Shown piece after piece: positions 21,840-33,973 of a stretch of 64,000 nucleotides of DNA. Position 1 is the stretch's first letter, and each line of letters opens with the position of its first letter. Source of the DNA: Psilocybe azurescens (lineage: Eukaryota > Basidiomycota > Agaricomycetes > Agaricales > Agrocybaceae). Below the pieces are notes generated by a model that searched no databases, was not told where the DNA came from, and was given only the letters and a program-made list of their open reading frames with translations. The stretch is from positions 62,001 through 126,000 of the forward strand of contig JAJIRX010000126.1 in the NCBI GenBank assembly GCA_023853785.1. Reading direction: 5' to 3'. Made by a program: the position numbers and the translations under genes.

Positions 21840-22225
21840 AGTGCAGGGGGAGGAGGTGCCGACGGCAAGAACAGCAGAGGGCCAGCAGCATGCATTGCTG
21901 CTGGGCTGGGAACCGTTGAGTGCAGCAGAGGCAGCGAGGACGGCACAGGCCAGCAGCATCACATGCTGCTGGAAACCTAACCATCGAGTAGGGGGAGACG
22001 ATGGCACCGGCGAAGACGATGAAGGCCCAGCAGCACGCGATGCTGCTGGGCTGGGAACCATCAAGTTGAGAGACAGCAGGGCGACGAACACCCAGCAGCA
22101 CACGATGTTGCTGGGCTGGGCTGGGAACCGTTGAGTGCAGGGGATGCAACAGCGGCGGCAAGGACATCACAGGCCCAGCAGCATCACATGCTGCTGGGAA
22201 CTGAACCGTTGAGTAGGGGGGGGAG
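21840..22225. repeat. Hairpin-forming minisatellite, five degenerate units
   Basis: Five units, spaced about 65-80 bp, each contain an inverted repeat CCAGCAGCA...TGCTGCTGG. It is followed by a GGGAACCGTTGAGT-like block and then GA-rich filler. Hairpin centres lie at about 21,902, 21,961, 22,038, 22,103 and 22,188. A 331-codon frame on the minus strand (21,175-22,170) runs through it but is compositionally driven. Confidence 0.85.
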
Positions 22226-23367
22226 ATGAATATGATGGTGCTGGTGAGGACGACGAAGGCCCTGTTATTGACCGTAGTGTTTACCCAAGCAGAGATTGTG
22301 TAATAAATAAAAGATTTGCAAAAATGCAGAAATGTTGCGGAAAGGTACAGATGAAATATAGACTTTTTTAGGCAGAATCACTTGTCGAGAGACTTTCTAT
22401 TGTTGTGTATCTGCTCCAAAATCTAAGATATTTCTACCGAAAATGATTGAGGGGAAGTTCACCAAAAACGGAGGCATTGTTTGTCTTCGGTGGGCTAAAA
22501 GTACAATTTATATATTCTTAGATAACTGACGTGGTACAAGTCTGGCATGGGGTCTGGGTATTCAAAGATGTACGGACCAATCTTCCTATTTGGTGTTCCT
22601 TAATAATTCTGCTAAGAAAAACCGCGGTAGAATTCGCATCAGTCGTCGACTAATCGCAGCACTACCCACAGATATATAACAGACTTATCATCTATACCAC
22701 CAATGGGGAAAGAAATATTCAGGATAAAAAAGATAAAAAATGGATCGAATCTTCTACTTGTGTGTACACTTGAGAAAAGGAATCAAGATCAAGGAGTTAG
22801 ATCTGTTTCGAACGGCCGACAATGAAATTTTCGGTTTCCGATAGCCCCACCTGGTGCCATGCCATAATTATTCATTCTGCGTTGCCGTGAAGGGGAGATT
22901 CTGCTTTAACGTGAGCAATAAACATACAGATCTGTTTGGATGATAAAGAAGTAAAACTGTGGGCATACTTGGACGGGATATTCATACCATGTTAAGAAGA
23001 GCACACATGGAGTGGAGTGTATACTTCTGTTCATGATAAATGCAAGCCAAAGAGTTACACACAACGCATGGTGGTTATCCTAGTGGGGTCCTCGAATCTG
23101 CAAAAAGTGGACAAGCTTTGGTGGAGCTTCCCGGGTCTTCCAGTGACCCCAGTTCAGACATGTGCTCTGATAACCTGTCTGGAAGGCGAGATGGTCGGTA
23201 CTGGCTCTACTAAATTCGGTAACCTGTGCACAAATAGACGTAAATTACGACTGAAATATTTAAAAGAGGACTAATTAAAATTGAATGTCATGTTCAATTC
23301 TCCTACATATTTGCCAGCGTTAATCCTGCAAAGAAGCGCTCACGCTGTAATTGTTCTGACACTCTAA
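22226..23367. other. Intergenic region
   Basis: AT-rich sequence with no supported gene. A short frame at 23,017-23,274 has no recognisable content. Confidence 0.5.
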
Positions 23368-23399
23368 TGTCATTACACTCTACGCAGCATACGCTGGAT

Positions 23400-24730
23400 A
23401 GCAACGACGCACCTAACGACAGGACAGAACAAAAAACTTCGCCAATCTTTCAGCCTGTTTCCCGAGGATGTCCCCCTTCCTCCTACGAGCTTTGATGGGA
23501 CCGACAGCACATTGTGGCACAGGGCGTACGAGTACTGCCGTCAGATGGAGGCTGAGGCGGGAGAGGACGCAAAGCTGCTGATGTACTCGCGTGTACTTGG
23601 ATACATGATCCTCGAAGCACCTTCCAGCAGCGGACGGACCTTCATTGCCCTTGAAATCACTGAGTGCATTGTCAAGGAAGTGGATGTAAATATACTGGCT
23701 GAGTTCTATGTTAACTACTTATTCGGCATTCGTAAGCTTACTGCATCTTGCGCCGTCCCTCACGTACAACCTGATTCGTTTCTTAATTCCCAGTCAGCCG
23801 ACCAACGAACGAGTTCGTCAACAATGAAATTGAGCATCACATAGATAATAAGTATGTAAGTGTTGTACCGGAGGCTGAACCAATAGACGAGATCACAGCA
23901 AGGAGATCGGTAAGACTATGTCCCACAAACAACGTATGCAATGGCGCATGCACTAATTTTTTGAAAGGTTCTGCATCGCGATGGATTCTCGTGCATGATA
24001 TCTGGCGAACTGGATTACGAATGCTTCGTCAAGATGACAATTGACCAAAGACTCGCGTTCTTTGGCGGTCGATCTTCTTGCATAACTCATACAAAGCTCT
24101 GCAACGTCATCCCCCTTCGGTCAACTGGGATCTGAATCTGGGGCAGTACGGATACCCCACGGTTGGTCATTATGATCCCCCTTAAAAACGAAAACCTGAA
24201 AGCTCACCAATCTGATGTACAGACAAAAGATTTCAAGAGCCTGGGAAGCATCGTGAAAGGCTTTGGCGGGATAGATGTCGCTACCGAGCTCAGCGGCGAC
24301 AAGGCCTATCGGACATCGAATGGACTGACATTGTCAATCATCGCCCGAGAATTTTTTAATATCTTTTACTTGTGGTTCGAGGAAATCCCGGTGAGCCATT
24401 GTCGCTGAAAATGATTACAATTATAGCTTACTTCCACTTTCCTTTCCCTTCCCACAACTTCAGGAAGTGCCAAACACATATACAGTTCGGACGCTCCGCC
24501 ACTGCAGCGTGGTGAAGGACACCCCGAAGCCTCAAGTCTTCACTTTCAACACGACCACTGGTATCCCACTACCCGACCCGAGATACCTCAGATTTCACGC
24601 TTCCGTTTGTCGAATCGCACATCTGGCGAATGTTTATCCATATCTTCTGAACATGTCCTGGGAACGAATAGCATGGCCGAGGATGGGACCTCTGCCGATA
24701 TTTTGGCCGCCCACCTCTCCCATGCTCTGA
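23400..24730 (+). pseudogene. HNH_2-type (fungal HNH endonuclease-like) gene, degenerate
   Basis: The pieces follow the layout of the common basidiomycete HNH_2 genes. Exons: about 23,400-23,731 (WHRAYEYCRQMEAEAGEDAK region), 23794-23909, 23968-24390 and 24464-24730, with GT-AG borders. Exon 3 begins with the family motif (VLHRDGFSCMISGELDYECF, like xLxRDxxxCxxTG). The later part has the usual NGLTLSIIAREFF and LPDPRYLRFHASVCRIAHLA blocks. The metal-binding centre is eroded: where family members have A-H-I-I-P this one has C-N-V-I-P. An in-frame TGA lies at 24133-24135. The start is not clear. An ATG at 23368 opens a different frame. Family roles are not well established; by analogy an HNH nuclease, here probably inactive. 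Confidence 0.65.
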
Positions 24731-26694
24731 CATCCAGCATTCAGAAAACACCACTTGAACATTTAGATGGCGCAGATTAATGTCATAATGTTCATCTGTA
24801 TATGTGGAGTTAGTAGTGTAGTTTGATGAATACAGTAGAACAGTCTCTGATTTAACTCTCGCGCCCCACCCGAGCCTCTTTTGGACCTCTTTATAGCTTA
24901 AAAAGGCGAGCTGGCTGCTGTGTGCATCTCAACCTCCATTCTTTGTATAGCCGTCTTGAAGTGAATGATTTAATTTCTATTACATTTTCACTGTACATTC
25001 TGCTGAGAAGAGTCCAACATAAACATAACTCGGCTGATGTTTTGGCTGCTCTACCTTCTCATACTCTATCGATGGACAGTTAGAAAGTATCGTTGCAACA
25101 TTTTGATGATGTCCTAGTTTCTGTATTTTGAGCTGCGCATTACGGTTTTTAATGTAACTTGTCGCGCCTCACCCACGCAACGGAGTAGCGCAGAGAAAAT
25201 AAGATGTCTGCCGTGCAGTGGGCAACACACGGGCCCGCGTTCTACCAGAGTTCAAAACGTAAGCAGACACAGTGGACAATCATGCAGTTTTTGATGACCC
25301 AGCCAATCATTTCCATATTGCCTGGATCTAATTCCCATCTGCTACGCGCATGAGATTTATTTGAAATAGTGATGTGCCATGGGATATGTTCAATTCTGTC
25401 CCCTTAGATTTTAACTCTTTTATTTCAGTATGTACTACGTGCTCAACGTCTGCTCCTCTACCGCTCGTTGTCCACTGAGAAGAGACTGTAACGACATTTA
25501 GTGCACGTATTGTGCATCATATGGTGATCGAGACCATGAGGGGAACGAACTTACGATCGAATGCACAAAATCAGAGGCCATTGACCACGGCGGGGGTTTA
25601 TAGTAATACTAAGAGTCCAACGTACATATCATGTGCTTAAGAGTAAGGAGGGCATGGGAAGGAACAGGGGCTTTCACGATCGCATTTTGCGGCCATTTCA
25701 GCTTTTTGACATCTCAAAAAAAAAGACGTCGTTTAACTATGCAAAAACAGCTCCTACCCTCTTTTCACATTATTTTTGGTTCTTTTTCAACTTTTTTTTT
25801 TTTGCACACTTCACCGTCCAGCTATTTGAAATTTTACTCATATAAATGGAGCTGTTCCGGGGTTTCACGAGAGTGCCGAATTTTTTATGATTTTTTCAAT
25901 CAAAAAGGCATTGAAAAATGACTTAGAAAATACGACCGTGAAATGCCCTAATGATACAAATGGATATGAGAACTCAGAAGAACGAGTTTTTGACTCACAT
26001 TTTTATACAATTTGGAACCTAGGGGATAAATTGGTATGCACATTTGACACCCACAGCAAAAAAGGCAAAGCTGAAATGTGCTGAATAGAGTCGATGCACC
26101 CCGTGTGCGTCAAATGTCTGTAGATTATCCCACTCAGATAGTGTTCCAGTAGATTCCTCAAGCCGCAGCATTCAAGAGTAGCTCGGAGCCAGCATTGAAA
26201 TCAGTGCAAATAAATTTTTGTAATAGTGGACGTTTTTAATCGCCTACTGGCTTCCGGATCTTGACCGTCAAAACCCCCATGCGCACAACCTGGGCGCCAT
26301 TGACACTGCTCAAGCCTTAGACCCCTCTTCCCTGGGATTGCTTATCCCAGTGCCTTTACAATGACAAGTCATGTCAATGTACCACTACCCACGACCGTGA
26401 GTATATTCCACTCTCCGGGATGAGATGAAGTACTACGGCGCGGGTCTTTTAATTGACTCCTGACTTTACACCTGGGCGTCGTATCAGCCGTTCCGGGACT
26501 GATATCAAACCGGTCGCAGTGTCAATCGACCAGGCTTTTAACTCACTTAGGTGTCTATAAATTCTCCATGATAGTTCATATATCAAGCCCATCTAACAAC
26601 CCGTTTAAGAATAAATACAGCGTGCTCTACTTGATCAAGACGAATTGTGAGATGGTGAAAAATACCACGGCGTACTGGCGTCATCTAATTAACA
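24731..26694. other. Gene-poor AT-rich stretch
   Basis: No gene is supported. The part 25,650-26,080 has many poly-A/T runs. Its two ends carry short inverted similarity (CATTTCAGCTTT near 25,695 and AAAGCTGAAATG near 26,065), which could mark an old foldback insertion, but the arms are too short to claim this. Confidence 0.45.
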
Positions 26695-27768
26695 GGAACA
26701 GGAATGGCCATGTTCATAAGGTTGATATTGTCGGAGGCGGAGGTGACAAAGCCCTTGTTGAGGTATATGAGACCGAATAAGAGAAAGAGGGCTGAGCCGC
26801 CATACTAGGATGCTGAGTTAGCTTAGGGGTTTACGTGAGTATAAAGGAAGCGTGGAGAGAGAGAGATGGGATCGGAGATGGAGAGGAAGAGGAAGAGGGA
26901 ACTACAGAGAAAGAGACACACGCACCATGTTTGACAGATATTTTGTTGGATATGTACCGCCCACCAATGACGGCCAGTGCGGTGCAGCAAAGGTGCCCGA
27001 GGACGGTACCAAATGTGACGAGATACACGTTCTGCGTTTAAAAGGGATTAGAGGGAAAGTATGGAGGATGGAAGGACAAATGGGACTCACATGTGCGGCA
27101 CCTAGAGCAATAGTAGCAATTTGACTTCTGTCGCCCCACTCGCCTAGGAAGGTAAGGACGAACGCTTGCACGAGCACAGGGCCGAGTAAGAGGCTGCAGA
27201 AATTTCGAACGCCTTCTGACCATGATGGTTGCAACCGTTCATCGTCCTCAATCTCCTCCTCCGCTTCCTGCATCTCCTCCTGCAGCTTCCCATTCCCATT
27301 TTGCATCCTACTCGCCTCACCCCACATCCGCATCCCGAATATCAGAAACAAGGCCGCTGCACACCACTGGGTCCACGCCTGGGGTATCAGCGTTGGTAGG
27401 AGGTGTCCCAGAGCGGCAGAGAGGAAGGACATGAGGAGCATCGAGAGGAAAGCCCCCAGGAAGACGGTCAGTCGAGGGTGCCGCATGGCGAGTATAGCAG
27501 CAATAAGGAAGGTCTTGTCACCAATTTCGGAGACAATTATCATGCTGAACGATTGGACGAGGCCTTGCAGCGAGGACACGTCGGTTGGGGACATGGAATT
27601 GGGTGGGGTCGTGGGGACATGGTGGTGAGGTTTCTGGGCAGTCCATGTTTGCGAAGAAATAACGTGGAATGGTATTGAGCGACCACCGGGTATCAGAGTG
27701 GACTGGATGTGCCCGAGGGAGCCAAAGGAAAGATACGAGGAGGAGGTAGGGGAACTGTTCCGGTACAT
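26695..27768 (-). CDS. GDT1/TMEM165-like Golgi Ca/Mn-proton exchanger, dispersed copy
   Basis: Best-preserved GDT1 copy in the window. Exons: 27768-27091, 27031-26926, and a last exon that can be read from 26804 to the TAG at 26697-26695. Family members move Ca2+ and Mn2+ into the Golgi in exchange for protons. Both signature regions are intact: EIGDKT (residues 81-86) and EWGDRS (210-215), each within hydrophobic helices. An acidic cytosolic loop (about 164-179) separates them. Exon 2 carries GHLCCTALAVIGGRYI and KISVKH. The last exon reads YGGSALFLLFGLIYLNKGF. The final splice is problematic: exon 2 ends in phase 1, but the last exon needs phase 0, and it lacks about five bases relative to copies A and B. 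The N-terminus before Met59 is long and Ser-rich; Met59 is an alternative start. Confidence 0.8.
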
Positions 27769-27881
27769 CGTAGAACACGGATAGTAAAATTCACAAGATC
27801 ACATCTTATAACGAGCAATTTGAGGCCTTCTGAATGGACCTATCTTTGGTCCTGAGAAATCGGCTGCGCTGTACATAGTGA

Positions 27882-28214
27882 TCAAAGGAGACATGGTGAG
27901 ACCAAGTTCCACGACTTGACGTCCGTTTCCGAGGTCATTTTGAAATCGGAAAATCTGGTCCTTTGTTTGGACGTTGTTGTGGTTTTGCTGTGAGAAATAA
28001 CATCAGGCGGACTTTGAAGTCGACAGTAATACCTCAGATCGATTGGGCGAAACGAACGTGGTTTGGCATAGCGCCGCTTCTGACTTTCAAGCTCCGCTAG
28101 AGTTTCGTCAGAAACGGCTGGGTAAAACAAACGGCAATGCGGCCAAAACTTGAGGGTGCAACTCAACCTCCAACTCGCGTCCAGTTCTTCGATATTGCAA
28201 TTAAGTATGTACAT
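27882..28214 (-). CDS. Hypothetical protein (110 codons)
   Basis: An open frame with ATG start, rich in basic residues in its middle (AELESQKRRYAKPRSFRP). No domain, signal peptide or membrane segment is recognised. It ends about 110 bp from the start of the GDT1 gene and is read in the same direction. It may be part of a spliced gene or chance. Confidence 0.25.
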   Translation of the reverse strand: MYILNCNIEELDASWRLSCTLKFWPHCRLFYPAVSDETLAELESQKRRYAKPRSFRPIDLRYYCRLQSPPDVISHSKTTTTSKQRTRFSDFKMTSETDVKSWNLVSPCLL

Positions 28215-28552
28215 ATGTAGGACTTCTGATCAACCTTTTCTTTCGCTCTGTGAAAGATCTGCGGAGAAATTACGACGTGCTCCCCATCATACATAATATT
28301 AATAGTAGGATCTCTACTTATTTAGCGGTTGGGTGTTGAGCCTCTACGCCGAGAGTTTGAGATGACTTAAAAGGATCAGAAATGTAAGGTTTCAGCATTT
28401 ACGAGTAGTAGTGAAGAGTAGTGATAGTAAAATTTTGATTGAAATAAACCGAGTTGGGGTCACCGCATAATACATCATCAAAAAGTCGTCGAAATGGTGG
28501 TAAAGAGAATTGAAAAACATATGGGGCAGGCTGCTGCTATCGTTTCGAGCGT

Positions 28553-28879
28553 TTAGATGGGCCGGGGCGGAGAGGGGGCCCGTTCGTCATCCGAAAGTTC
28601 TCGTTTGACTCGAGCTGGCTGGTTCACGCGGGGTTTACGAGAAGTAGGCTGTGGCTGGACCGCACGAGTTCGCAAAGTGGACTTGTTAACGGGAACCGAT
28701 GGTGCTGATGGTACGCCTTCTGGAGGGCCCTGTGTCGCAGCCTTTCGGGAACCGGTCTTCTTGTGATGCGGACGGTCGACGATCAACTTTGTTTTGCGAG
28801 CTTTCCGCCAACCCTTTTGGCGCTCAATTATTGCAAACAACCCCTCAAATTGGTTGTGAACATGCACGTAGGTTCCTGA
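28553..28879 (-). CDS. Hypothetical protein, 3' exon with basic Pro-rich tail
   Basis: The frame is open from a good acceptor (CCGACAG ending at 28880) through HVHNQFEGLFAIIERQKGWR to a basic, Pro/Ser-rich tail ending DDERAPSPPRP. An upstream exon is likely (a frame reading APGMVFYYDITPN lies just before the intron at about 28,915-28,950), but I could not fix the start. Family unknown. The tail looks like a disordered nuclear or RNA-associated protein, but this is only an impression. Confidence 0.4.
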   Translation of the reverse strand, partial: SGTYVHVHNQFEGLFAIIERQKGWRKARKTKLIVDRPHHKKTGSRKAATQGPPEGVPSAPSVPVNKSTLRTRAVQPQPTSRKPRVNQPARVKRELSDDERAPSPPRPI

Positions 28880-29267
28880 CTGTCGGAAAATTTAAAAAAT
28901 CATATTAGGTGTGATATCGTAATAGAAGACCATGCCAGGTGCTGTATGGTCATGAGGCGGCGGGTTACTGTGTCACTTTCAATCAACGTTTATAATTGTT
29001 TATCAAGTCTGACAGACTGCGTACTGTATGTAGACATTATTTGCACTTGTAAGCCCTACCTGTCCTGGTCTACCTTGCAAATGTATACAGACCCTATCGG
29101 AAAATTTACAGACCTATCAAGACAAGTAAGGCATCATAGACTCACACAGAATTTCTCATATACAACTATGAGTCACGCACAGAATACACACTAAAAAATC
29201 ATAGGAAAACATAGATATGGATTATATTTCTGTTGTACATTAGATATACGGTGACTATGGCTCATTT

Positions 29268-29718
29268 TTAGTAGTCTTCATCGTCCACTTCTTCGTCGTC
29301 TATCCTTTTGATCTCCCTCTATCAATTTCCATTCTCGAGCTAATGTCATCAAATTTCTGCTGCAAGTTTTGAGTTGAGGTGCTGTTCAAGCGGGCCTGCA
29401 GTTCTCGAGCTAAGTACCTGTGGAGTGTTGAACCGCGGTCACATGGTCAATACAACAGAACACTGACTTACTTGAGGAAGAGATCGCGCCGCGTGGGGTA
29501 GTATTCTCACCAAATAGCAATGTGTTTGCGTCGTCGCTGTCATCGTTAGACGTTGGGCTATTTGATGTAGTCGAAACGGTGTTGGAGCAATGGAGATGGG
29601 TGTCAGGGGAAACGAAATGTTGAAGGATTTGGGCTGAGGCCCGTCTTTTAAGTTCAGCAACAACTCCACTGCTCATGACGACACAGGTGGGGCTCAGAAC
29701 AAGTGAGGTCATTTTCAA
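29268..29718 (-). CDS. Small hypothetical protein with acidic C-terminus
   Basis: Two exons, 29718-29472 and 29417-29268, encode 132 residues once two short homopolymers are corrected: one base short at 29,494-29,497 and one at 29,315-29,317. With those changes the splice phase matches and the protein ends in IDDEEVDDEDY. The middle contains RRDLFLKYLARELQ and a helical, coiled-coil-like segment (TQNLQQKFDDISSRMEI). No known domain. Met at 29712 is an alternative start. It lies downstream of FunK1 kinase 1 on the same strand, and no shared control is evident. Confidence 0.6.
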
Positions 29719-30208
29719 GCCATTCTAGATGCTACTTGGACATTTTAACACGTTTACCAACAGCATGTCCCGTGGAAAAAAGGCTGCTCATCATTATCCC
29801 TCCTCTCCTCCTCCGGCACCACATAAGTTTTGCAAGTACTGCATCAGCATTTGGCTCTGGAGAGATATTATCTCAGAGATACAGCCTATGGATACCTACG
29901 AGCAGGGAACTAAGAGTCAATGAATGTAATGAAATCCGTTAAAAATCATAGTCTCAACAAAGGAATAATACTCCTGACTGAGAATGATATTGACATTACA
30001 CGAGCCTCATACACCTTCCTGCCAAAGCTGGTCACACTATATGACACCCTTAACTGCGGCCAATAATTTCCAGGGCCAATGTTGATCAGGCCTTACGAGG
30101 CAGTCAGACGACGCAAGGGATGACCAGAACGTATAAATCCATTATTAGTCGATATACTCACCTGAAAAGGTCTCGGTAGGTCATGTCGCCAAACCTTATA
30201 GGGCTTTT
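29719..30208. other. Intergenic region
   Basis: A 52-codon plus-strand frame (29,765-29,923, MSRGKKAAHHYPSS start) is the only notable open frame. It is too short to call. Confidence 0.4.
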
Positions 30209-32909
30209 TCAGACCTTAAACCACCTTATGAGGCTTCCAGGCGTCGCAATGCCTGATAGGGTAAATTCAAATTTTCCGACAATTGCGTTGCGGATGTTGT
30301 CATCTTTCTCACGATTATGATAGGCTTTAACCATAATCTGCCTCAAATCATCCATAGGCTTTGAAAAACCTTTCGCAGGCGTTGCGAGAATATCGTGCAG
30401 CTTCGGATGAATGGACTCACAGAAGCATCGATCTCTGGCAATGCTGAGGTGGAGGGTGTTCTGGAAGATCATCTTGGCCCAGTCATTGGAAACGTCGTGC
30501 TTGATGCGAGCCGCGAGTGTCCAAAGCAGGAGCCACCAAACAGACTCCAAGTCGTGTTGGAAGTTATGGATGACGACTTGGATCCGATTAGTAGAAAAGG
30601 GATCCTTATGTTCTGCGTGGTTGTCCGCGCAATGGTCGACAGATTCGGTAGTTGAATCTGCTTTGTCAGAGTCCTCCTCGCTGTCGGAGTCGTCGGAGTC
30701 ATCTTCATCGCCATCGTCATCGTCTTCGGAATCATCGTCGGAATCGTCGGAATCGTCGTCGGAATCGGAATCGTCTGCAGACTGTGCTTCGGCAACCTTG
30801 TCGGCAACATGACTGAATTCGTTGTCATCTTGCAATAGATCACCATCCCCGTCAACCGCAGCAATATAGATATGTCTGTTGGCCAAGATCTCATGCGGCA
30901 TAAAATAAGGAGTTCCCTAGGAGAATATGAGTTCCAAACAGATGGTATGAGTTGAATAGCTAAATACATACCGTTTTGGGGTCAGTAGCAGGTATGTAAT
31001 CACGTGGAGGCGGAAATTTCTTCGCATACTCGAGATCGGACAATTTAACCTTCCATTCGTTTTTATGCTTGTGGGCTAATATGTTACCGGAGCTAATATC
31101 TCGGTGAACCCAGCCAGCACAGAACATGAGTTGAAGGGCTACACGACAGCGAGATGCAACATCAGTACTGGAAATCAGAAAAGAGACGAAAGACCTACGA
31201 GTGAGAACTTGATGAAGGATGTCAGTCACTTTCCCGAGAGTCTTGAGCTCCCCCTACGGATGTGCAGATCTCTTTAAAGACCACGCGGTATTGCTTCTTT
31301 TGGCGTATTCACGTGGGGGAGCAGGCTGTTGTGCGTTTAAAACTGGACGCGGTGTACCGCGAGACTTCCGCGAGGCAAGCGATACACTTTTTCGAAAGTC
31401 GGAAGTAAGGGTAGGTGCATTGAACACATCTCTGTGCGAAATGGCGTCAGAGGGGACTTCTTTGAAATCTGGCCCTCCCAGTCGGTTTCAATTGCCAGAA
31501 AGAAGTCCTTATACTTCTTTTGTCGACAAGTTTAGCGTGCTTGGCCTTCAGATACTCCAGATCTTTCTTGTCGTCTGGCGTCGTCTTGCTCCAGAACTCT
31601 TCGATATTCTTGAAAAGGGCCTTCTGTATTTGACCTTCAGTTTGGGCATCTGCTTCGATCCATACGTCCTTCAAAACATATTTCTTCTTGGGACGACTGG
31701 TATTGACCTCGATAACTTTGAAGATGCGCGTCATGCGGCCGGTGATATTGTTGGAACGATATTCTGCTATGGGTTTAATGGTGCGGAAGAAGCGATCAGG
31801 CCCATCCTCTTGGGGTATTTTGAATGTGTATCTGGAGTCCTCGCCCCTAGTCACATTGGGGTCATACCCGAGTTCCACTTCTGTAGCGAATAGAATGGAC
31901 ATGAAAACTTTGATCAGCAATTTAGGCTCCTAAGAGATTATGAGTCATGTAACTGGATGCGAGATGTTCAGGGCCATACCTCGACAAAACTGAAAGACGT
32001 GGAGATGGCCGAATGGGACCGGGAATGAAACCATAGCGTCACTTGATCGCATTCGATGGTGATCTGTCGACGTACAAGATCAGAAAGTAGCATCTATTAC
32101 AAAAATATCCACCTACCCCAAAGGTAAACATACGGCGAACGTCGTCGTTCATAATTTGAACGTTAGCGGATACGATCTGCTTGTTGTTCTGCATTAACAC
32201 ACATGCGTGAGTGAAAAGTTTGCACGTTGTAACATGTAATTTGAAGTCACTGACATCATATACTTGTTGAACAGTTAGTTTATGCTCCATCGGGACAGCC
32301 ATTGATGTGGTATTGAGACGCAGTTTGGTGGATGAGCGCGTAGGAGGCGCAGGATCTGACGTGAAACAAGCATCAACTTTGTGAGTAGATCCATCAATAT
32401 CCGAATCAATGGCGCTGTGTGGGGTATTTTGATAATGGAAGATGTTACGACAGCGACCAGGATACGCGTATTCGCCAATAGCGTCACTGATCTTCTTCAA
32501 GTCTGCGTATGTCTCCATCTCCGAGACCGACGTTGTCAGGGGGAATGGGTACTTGGTGAAGCGGAGGGTAGAAGTGAAAGTTCCGGAAACCAGCTTGCGT
32601 GACCTCAGCTTTCCAGAGACACATTCTCGGATACATACATCATCAGGTACAAATGGAAGATACTCTGTCATGAAGGTGTCAAGGTCACAGAGTACGAACT
32701 CTCGTTCCATTTCGTGTGCAATCTGGGGGCGTACGGCCGGAATTGTGCTATTGTCGGCGTTGGTTCGTTGTATGCGAGGTGTAGCCGATTGACTGAGAAA
32801 TGCTGTCAGTACGAGAACACGAAAGAAACATCAGAGAATGGGCATACATGGGAGCTGGGGGGATGGGACGCTGCCACTGAGATGAAGGAAGATCAGATAT
32901 AGTAGACAT
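30209..32909 (-). CDS. FunK1-type protein kinase 1, with acidic insert
   Basis: FunK1 is an expanded, fungus-specific kinase family. Six exons: 32909-32848, 32802-32117, 32063-31980, 31929-31199, 31138-30972 and 30916-30209, for about 812 residues. The N-terminal helical part is followed by the N-lobe Lys region (VVFKEIC), the catalytic loop VHRDISSGNIL (about 533), and LSDLEYAK where most kinases have DFG. Then GTPYFMPHEIL (about 577-588) and DLESVWWLLLW. Between these last two is a run of roughly 35 Asp/Ser/Glu residues, which I would not expect at this place in the C-lobe. Five homopolymer-length differences break the frame (32,857-32,862; 31,518-31,521; 31,471-31,472; 31,298-31,301; 31,250-31,254). 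Correcting them makes all exon phases fit. Substrate unknown. Confidence 0.85.
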
Positions 32910-33973
32910 GATGACAAATGAATTTCATTACCTGGATGGATCGTTCTTGTCTGCCATTGCAGATCTTAGAGGTGAAGAAAGTTGCAGATATCAGAACATC
33001 TTATATAGTTTTGCAAAAGAGCTTGGCAGTGCCATCGACGCGTTTGTTCAACTGCACGTGGGGGTGACAATAAATTCCCACGACCCAACCATTATCTTCA
33101 GCACAATCACCAGTGCCTAATCGGGACCAAAGTCCGAGGCAATAGGTTCCTCTGTCTTCCATAATTTGGCCGACACAGCGCCGATGGGCAATTTCTTATA
33201 TATATTCACCGCTTTTGTGAGATTTGTTTGATGTGGGGATCAGACCCTGTGTTGGTCCTACGAGACAGTTTCAAGGTCCTTTTCTCGCACTAGGCTCTAT
33301 CGAGTATGGCTTGTCAACTAATCCTGTAATACATTGCTCCCTGTGATCCCCTCTATGAGGGTACGATTTTCACTGTTATCCATATTTTGTCGTTTGAAAG
33401 GGCCCAATTTAACACGATTTACCGGATATTGAACCACACTGCCTTAGAAATTTGTCTAGATTCGCGTTATGTAGGACACATCGTAAAATGCAACAGAGCG
33501 GGGAAATAACCGATAATTCTTGAACAAGTTGCTATCTAAGTACTCTTGGCCTGGTACTACTGCATGAGCAGCAAAGTTTTCTTGTGTCTCAGAGTCAACC
33601 AAAGGCACCGCTGAAAGGTCCAGGACCCAGGTTCTGCAACAGGCCATGTATCGCACCATTGGAAAACGCATTCAAAATTCGATTCGGTCTTAATGGGGTG
33701 AATTGTTCTTGAATAAAATGATCATCGCCACACATTTAGTACACCTCCCACATGTGGGAACAATGAGGAGGTGGTTCTTTTGAGTCATATTTTCAGAGGT
33801 TTCCGAGACCGCGGGCCCGTAACTATGTTTTGTCGTTACAATGTTATGCGCCATTGTGGGCCGAAAAAAGACTACGGCCCAACTAAGTATCGCCGAAGAT
33901 TAAAACGCATGTCCATCTAGCTTCGTGTTCTTCCTCCTCTATCTCCGCAAAGTTCCTTGCCTTAAATTCAGGA
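32910..33973. other. Intergenic region
   Basis: About 1 kb between divergently read genes; it presumably holds both promoters. No gene is supported. Confidence 0.5.

Noticed and set aside
21175..22170. 331-codon minus-strand open frame
   Set aside because: It runs through the hairpin minisatellite and GC-rich low-complexity sequence; the other strand and frames are equally open, and no domain is seen.
30411..30812. Ser-rich plus-strand frame
   Set aside because: It is the complement of the acidic insert of FunK1 kinase 1.
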